In this document: in pieces, positions 6,411 through 9,256 of the stretch
How positions within the stretch are numbered: position 1 is the stretch's first letter
Layout of the letters: each line of letters opens with the position of its first letter
From: Pseudomonadota bacterium
GTDB lineage: Bacteria > Pseudomonadota > Gammaproteobacteria > Woeseiales > Woeseiaceae
DNA: 9,256 nucleotides
Assembly (NCBI GenBank): GCA_027295475.1
Contig: JAPUKV010000176.1
Span: 1 to 9,256 of the forward strand
Reading direction: 5' to 3'
The notes under the pieces: model-generated
Told to the model about the DNA's origin: nothing
Database searches by the model: none
The model's input: only the letters and a program-made list of their open reading frames with translations
Position numbers and translations under genes: made by a program

Positions 6411-7355
6411 CTAGCGGGCCCTCTTACCCAGCGCAGTTTGCATGCTCACGACCGGATCTTCTTCCGTCGATATTGACATCAGATGGATACCGTAGCGCTG
6501 ACAAAATTTTTCCAGGCTGTGCTGACGCTCCTCGAACGCGTGCTCGTAGTCCTGTCGCGCCGTGCGGGCATAGGTGTCGATCGCCAGTTCAACATCGTTG
6601 CTGACAAGCCGGTAACGTCCGGGCGGTGGCAACTCATGCTCCAGCGGATCGCTGACAAAAATTGCCAGCACTTCATTATGCCTCGCGACGCCGGTGAGGT
6701 AGGCCTGTGCCGCCCGGGAAAATCCGACGAAGTCACTGATCACGACAACCAGGCTGCCTGGCCTGGCCACGCGACGAAGCACCGCCATCGCCCGGGTTAA
6801 AGGCGGTTCCTCATCATTGGCCGGGCCCTCGGCGCTCCTCTGCCAGTCAGGGTGATTAACGAGTTCGTGTACGTATCGCAGGGCAGCCTGGCGCCCGAGC
6901 TTGGGCTTGAGCTCGCGGTGCGTCGAGTCGCCGAATATCAATCCGCCAAGTCTGTCCCCACGGTGTTGAGCCGCCCATGAAATGAGTGCTGCAGCACGGC
7001 TTGCAATAACAGACTTGAATGAGCCCTGTGTCGCAAAGTGCATATTGCTTCTCAGATCGACAACCACCAGCACGGGACGTTCGCGTTCTTCGCGAAAGAG
7101 TTTTGTATAAGCTTGCGTGCTGCGGGCGGTCACCCGCCAGTCGATGTTTCGTGGATCATCGCCGGGCTGGTACGGCCGCGACTCATCGAACTCCATGCCG
7201 CGGCCGCGAAAATGCGAGACATAGGCGCCTGTTTGCAGGGAATCGATCCTGAGGACATCCAGGGCGATTGCGCGAGCCGGGCCATTCAGTCGAATCAAGC
7301 CGGCCTGGCTGACACTGACAGGCGATGCGTCCGCATGGAGTTTATCGTGGCGCAT
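6411..7355 (-). CDS. DUF58 domain protein, VWA-like MoxR partner
   Basis: Predicted 314-residue soluble protein of the DUF58 family, the usual neighbour and likely client or adaptor of MoxR ATPases. The DUF58 signature is clear at about residues 51-100: GRGMEFDESRPYQPGDDPRN, IDWRVTARS, then KLFREERERPVLVVVDLRSN. The last part is the first strand of a VWA-like fold, with D100 and S103 in place of a full DxSxS. ISDF (206-209) stands where the second metal-site aspartate falls in VWA domains. No transmembrane segment is present, unlike longer DUF58 proteins. I chose the ATG at 7355, 11 nt after the moxR stop. The frame runs open upstream into moxR to 7562, but that stretch is arginine-rich out-of-frame sequence. 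No strong Shine-Dalgarno sequence is visible, so coupling to moxR is likely. Confidence 0.9.
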   Translation of the reverse strand: MRHDKLHADASPVSVSQAGLIRLNGPARAIALDVLRIDSLQTGAYVSHFRGRGMEFDESRPYQPGDDPRNIDWRVTARSTQAYTKLFREERERPVLVVVDLRSNMHFATQGSFKSVIASRAAALISWAAQHRGDRLGGLIFGDSTHRELKPKLGRQAALRYVHELVNHPDWQRSAEGPANDEEPPLTRAMAVLRRVARPGSLVVVISDFVGFSRAAQAYLTGVARHNEVLAIFVSDPLEHELPPPGRYRLVSNDVELAIDTYARTARQDYEHAFEERQHSLEKFCQRYGIHLMSISTEEDPVVSMQTALGKRAR

Positions 7356-7366
7356 TTCTAAGGCAT

Positions 7367-8335
7367 TTACGGCACGCCGACGCCATCCAGAACGCGTTCG
7401 ATGACCGAGTCCGGCGTGATACCGTCTGCCTCGGCCTCGAAGCTCAACACCAGCCGGTGTCTTAGCACATCCGGCGCCACATCCTGGATATCTTCCGGCC
7501 CAACGTAGTCCCGGCCGACGAGCCAGGCGCGGGCGCGGGCACAGCGGTCGATACCCATACAAGCCCTGGGGCTTGCCCCGTACTGGACCTGGCCCTCAAG
7601 GGAATCGTCAACGACACCCGGGTCGCGGGTCGAAGTAACGATGTTAACGATGTACTGCTCGAGATCATCGGCAAGGTGCAGACGGAGAATCGCCTGACGC
7701 GCCTCCATCACCGAAGCCTCCGCCAGCAACTCGGGCGGCGCGAACGCATCGCGCACGCCGGTCTTCGCCTCTTCGCGATTCAGGACGAGAATGCGGCGTT
7801 CATCTTCGATGCACGGATAGCCGACTACGACGTGCAACAGAAAGCGGTCAAGCTGCGCTTCGGGCAAAGGGTATGTGCCCTCCTGCTCAATCGGATTCTG
7901 GGTGGCCATTACCATGAACAGGTCCGGTAATGTGTAGCTCTTCTCGCCAACAGTAATCTGTCTTTCTTCCATCGCCTCGAGCAGCGCGGACTGTACTTTT
8001 GCCGGGGCGCGGTTGATCTCGTCGGCGAGAATCAGGTTGTGAAAAAGCGGGCCTTTGCGAAACTCGAAGGTGCCGTCCTGGGGCCGATAAATGTCGGTGC
8101 CGGTGAGGTCGGCCGGCAACAGGTCAGGCGTGAATTGCAGGCGATGAAAATCGCCTTCGATGCTTTCGGCAAGAACCTTGATGGCGCGGGTCTTGGCCAA
8201 TCCCGGCGCACCTTCCACCAGCAGGTGGCCATCGCAAAGCAATGCAATCAGCATCCTGTTTATCAGCTGCGCCTGACCGACGATCAGATTGCTGGCGTGA
8301 GCTTCGAGCTGTTGGAATTGTTCTATCAGGCTCAT
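7367..8335 (-). CDS. MoxR-family AAA+ ATPase
   Basis: Predicted 322-residue cytoplasmic AAA+ ATPase of the MoxR family, thought to act as a chaperone that remodels or activates VWA-domain partners. Walker A is GAPGLAKT (42-49) and Walker B LILADE (101-106) followed by INRAPAKVQSALLEAMEE. Sensor 1 lies in ATQNP (144-148), followed by PLPEAQLDRF, and the sensor 2 region is GASPRA (253-258). All catalytic parts are present and the length is normal. A TTG one codon earlier (8338) is possible, but the ATG at 8335 is better placed, 6 nt after GGAG. It is the first gene of the cluster. A good sigma70-type promoter lies just upstream, giving a leader of about 24 nt. I give no gene symbol, because several MoxR subfamilies exist. 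Confidence 0.95.
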   Translation of the reverse strand: MSLIEQFQQLEAHASNLIVGQAQLINRMLIALLCDGHLLVEGAPGLAKTRAIKVLAESIEGDFHRLQFTPDLLPADLTGTDIYRPQDGTFEFRKGPLFHNLILADEINRAPAKVQSALLEAMEERQITVGEKSYTLPDLFMVMATQNPIEQEGTYPLPEAQLDRFLLHVVVGYPCIEDERRILVLNREEAKTGVRDAFAPPELLAEASVMEARQAILRLHLADDLEQYIVNIVTSTRDPGVVDDSLEGQVQYGASPRACMGIDRCARARAWLVGRDYVGPEDIQDVAPDVLRHRLVLSFEAEADGITPDSVIERVLDGVGVP

Positions 8336-8365
8336 CAAAGGCTCCGTAGGCCGAAAAGGCGTGCC

Positions 8366-8394
8366 ATTGTAGTGATGATGCGCTGGCAGGCCAA
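8366..8394 (-). promoter_or_regulatory. Probable sigma70-type promoter of the moxR-bat operon
   Basis: On the minus strand TTGGCC (8394-8389, 4 of 6 matches to TTGACA) is followed after exactly 17 nt by TACAAT (8371-8366, 5 of 6 matches to TATAAT). Transcription would start near 8359, about 24 nt before the moxR ATG. A palindrome covers the outer end of the -35 element. Confidence 0.6.
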
Positions 8395-8407
8395 CCGGCC
8401 ACCGGTT
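8393..8407. promoter_or_regulatory. Palindrome at the -35 of the moxR promoter (possible operator)
   Basis: AACCGG-CCA-CCGGTT is a perfect 6-bp inverted repeat with a 3-nt spacer, and its left end shares two bases with the moxR -35. A run of T residues (8406-8411) follows on the plus strand, so it could also be a weak plus-strand terminator, though no plus-strand gene ends here. An operator is the more attractive reading; chance cannot be excluded. Confidence 0.35.
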
Positions 8408-8410
8408 TTT

Positions 8411-8442
8411 TTGCTCATGTTAGAGCAACCTTGAGTAATAAT
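8411..8442 (+). promoter_or_regulatory. Possible promoter and palindrome upstream of the DUF192 gene
   Basis: TTGCTC (8411-8416) could serve as a -35 and TAATAA (8436-8441) as a -10, with a somewhat long spacer of 19 nt. TTGCTC-ATGTTA-GAGCAA (8411-8428) is a perfect 6-bp inverted repeat that covers the -35 and part of the spacer. If this promoter is real, transcription starts near 8448, and the start codon would be the TTG at 8476 rather than the one at 8431. Confidence 0.3.
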
Positions 8443-9012
8443 GACCCCCTTTTCGACAGCAGAAGAGTTCATACATTGCGTAAAAATCCGGGAAATGGGC
8501 ATGGACTGCAGCCGAACTCAGGTCTTCGGCCTGGGCCGGCAGGCACCCGAGCCGCCCGTCAAGCCCTGATCTACGTGGCCTTTGCGGCGACCACTTTCTT
8601 TTGGTTTGTCGCCGCAAGAGCCGACGATGACCTCGCGAGCGTATTTGACAGCAGCACGATTATTATCGCAGCAAGGGAAGATGCCTGTTACCGGTTTGAC
8701 GTCTACCTGGCGATGAGCAGAGAACAGCAACTGCGCGGCTTAATGCACGTGCGGCATTTGCCCGAGTTCACCGGCATGCTCTTCGTTTACGCGTCGCCCG
8801 ACATGCGCTCGATGTGGATGAAGAACACTTATCTGTCATTGGACATTATGTTTGTTCGCGAGGACGGCACCATCTCCAATATCGCAGCCAATACTGAACC
8901 GCTTTCTCTGAAGCCGATAGGTTCCACGGAACCAGTGACCTACGTTCTCGAGCTGAAGGCCGGTGTCAGCGCGAAGCTTCATATTGACACTGACAGTCTC
9001 ATCCACCTCTGA
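8431..9012 (+). CDS. DUF192 family exported protein
   Basis: Predicted protein of up to 193 residues with a C-terminal DUF192 domain (about 75-193). This is a small beta-rich fold of unknown biochemical function, often exported. The hallmarks are present: EQQLRGLMHVRHLPEFTGML (98-117), then MWMKNTYLSLDIMFVREDG (128-146). A hydrophobic segment (about 45-60, ending FFWFVAARA before DDD) looks like a signal peptide with cleavage after ARA. The start is unsure. TTG at 8431 gives an unusually long 44-residue arm before the hydrophobic part and has no good Shine-Dalgarno sequence. TTG at 8476 has AGAAGAG 8 nt upstream and fits the possible promoter better. No in-frame ATG precedes the domain. The gene is divergent from moxR and probably unrelated to it in function. 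Confidence 0.85.
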   Translation: MSNNDPLFDSRRVHTLRKNPGNGHGLQPNSGLRPGPAGTRAARQALIYVAFAATTFFWFVAARADDDLASVFDSSTIIIAAREDACYRFDVYLAMSREQQLRGLMHVRHLPEFTGMLFVYASPDMRSMWMKNTYLSLDIMFVREDGTISNIAANTEPLSLKPIGSTEPVTYVLELKAGVSAKLHIDTDSLIHL

Positions 9013-9018
9013 CTATAA

Positions 9019-9058
9019 AGGGGTCGAACCGATAAGCCGGCTTAGCGGTTCGACCCCT
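9019..9058. terminator. 40-bp near-perfect palindrome, likely bidirectional terminator
   Basis: AGGGGTCGAACCG (9019-9031) pairs perfectly with CGGTTCGACCCCT (9046-9058). The middle, TAAGCCGGCTTA, is itself self-complementary, so only one position pair (A9032/G9045) is mismatched over 40 bp. It lies between two convergent genes, 6 nt after the DUF192 stop. On the minus strand TTTATAG follows it, and on the plus strand ATTTAC. A terminator for both genes is likely. The shape also fits a dispersed palindromic (REP-like) element. Confidence 0.65.
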
Positions 9059-9060
9059 AT

Positions 9061-9256
9061 TTACAGTACGGCAGCAATCGAGCTGGCAAGATACTCGACG
9101 TTGCCTTGCGTGATGCCGGCAACGTTTATTCGACTCGAGTTCACCATGTATACCGCGAATTCGCTTTTCAAGCGCTCCACTTGCTCGGTCGAAATTCCGA
9201 CGAAGCAAAACATCCCGTTTGCCCGCTCGATGTGCGAGAAATCGTGATCGGGCGCT
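9061..9256 (-). CDS. Aromatic/aspartate aminotransferase, C-terminal part (cut by window edge)
   Basis: The last 65 or so codons of a class I, PLP-dependent aminotransferase of the AspC/TyrB type, which moves amino groups between aspartate or aromatic amino acids and 2-oxoglutarate. Visible are DFSHIERANGMFCFVGIS, TEQVERLKSEFAVYMV and SSRINVAGIT. The arginine in SSRINVAG corresponds to the conserved arginine (Arg386 in E. coli AspC numbering) that binds the substrate carboxylate. The protein ends ASSIAAVL with a TAA at 9063-9061. The PLP lysine and the N-terminus lie outside the window, so aspartate and aromatic specificity cannot be told apart. It converges with the DUF192 gene, and the 40-bp palindrome lies between them. 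Confidence 0.88.
   Translation of the reverse strand, partial: APDHDFSHIERANGMFCFVGISTEQVERLKSEFAVYMVNSSRINVAGITQGNVEYLASSIAAVL

Noticed and set aside
7356..7562. A 69-codon extension of the DUF58 frame upstream of its ATG
   Set aside because: It overlaps the moxR end in another frame and reads as arginine/glycine-rich noise. The DUF58 family needs nothing before the ATG at 7355.
8393..8411. AACCGG-CCA-CCGGTT plus T-run as a plus-strand terminator
   Set aside because: No plus-strand gene ends before it, the stem is only 6 bp, and it touches the moxR -35, so an operator reading fits better.
9019..9058. A tRNA or tRNA fragment, suggested by GGTTCGACCCC
   Set aside because: The sequence is a simple palindrome with the motif in both arms. 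There is no acceptor stem, D-arm or anticodon arm around it.
1..9256. CRISPR array, prophage, insertion sequence or toxin-antitoxin pair
   Set aside because: No regular repeat-spacer units, integrase, transposase or paired small genes are visible in any frame.

Overview
The window carries a MoxR/Bat-type gene cluster on the minus strand, with a bactofilin gene after it and two unrelated genes on its far side. The proteins look gammaproteobacterial: the order MoxR, DUF58, DUF4381, BatA, BatB, BatD, the C-terminal motif of BatB, and an AspC/TyrB-type aminotransferase at the edge. GC content looks moderately high, judged by eye. No phage, IS, CRISPR, tRNA or rRNA sequence was found. I cannot name the genus; an uncultured marine or soil lineage is plausible but is inference.

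Layout, in the transcription order of the minus strand. At 9061-9256 is the C-terminal end of an aromatic/aspartate aminotransferase, cut by the window edge. It converges with a plus-strand DUF192 gene (8431-9012), and a near-perfect 40-bp palindrome sits between them as a likely shared terminator. Between the DUF192 gene and moxR is a compact divergent promoter region of about 100 bp, with a good sigma70-type promoter for moxR and two small palindromes. The main cluster then runs leftward: MoxR AAA+ ATPase (8335-7367), DUF58 protein (7355-6411), an unusual 246-bp gap, DUF4381 protein (6164-5673), BatA (5673-4639), a BatB-BatC fusion (4649-2850) and BatD (2856-1174). The last four genes overlap one another by 1 to 11 nt and are almost certainly co-translated. 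A 332-bp spacer with two degenerate repeats separates batD from a bactofilin gene (841-341). The remaining 340 bp have no convincing gene, but hold two more copies of the repeat and hairpins.

How the genes fit together. In related clusters the MoxR ATPase is thought to act as a chaperone on von Willebrand A (VWA) domain partners. Here the partners would be the cytoplasmic VWA-like DUF58 protein and two membrane-anchored VWA proteins with intact MIDAS motifs, BatA and BatB. DUF4381 supplies a small membrane protein. The TPR region fused to BatB and the large exported BatD give protein-protein contact surfaces, probably on the periplasmic side. The biochemical output of Bat systems is not settled; roles in aerotolerance, stress resistance and envelope integrity have been proposed. 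The bactofilin, a cytoskeletal beta-helix polymer, also acts at the envelope, but its link to the Bat genes rests only on position.

I found no clear new system. The points most worth a second look are the BatB-BatC fusion with a relict signal-like segment at the join, the break in the operon between DUF58 and DUF4381, the repeats around the bactofilin gene, the plus-strand terminator inside the bactofilin 3' end, and the 40-bp palindrome.
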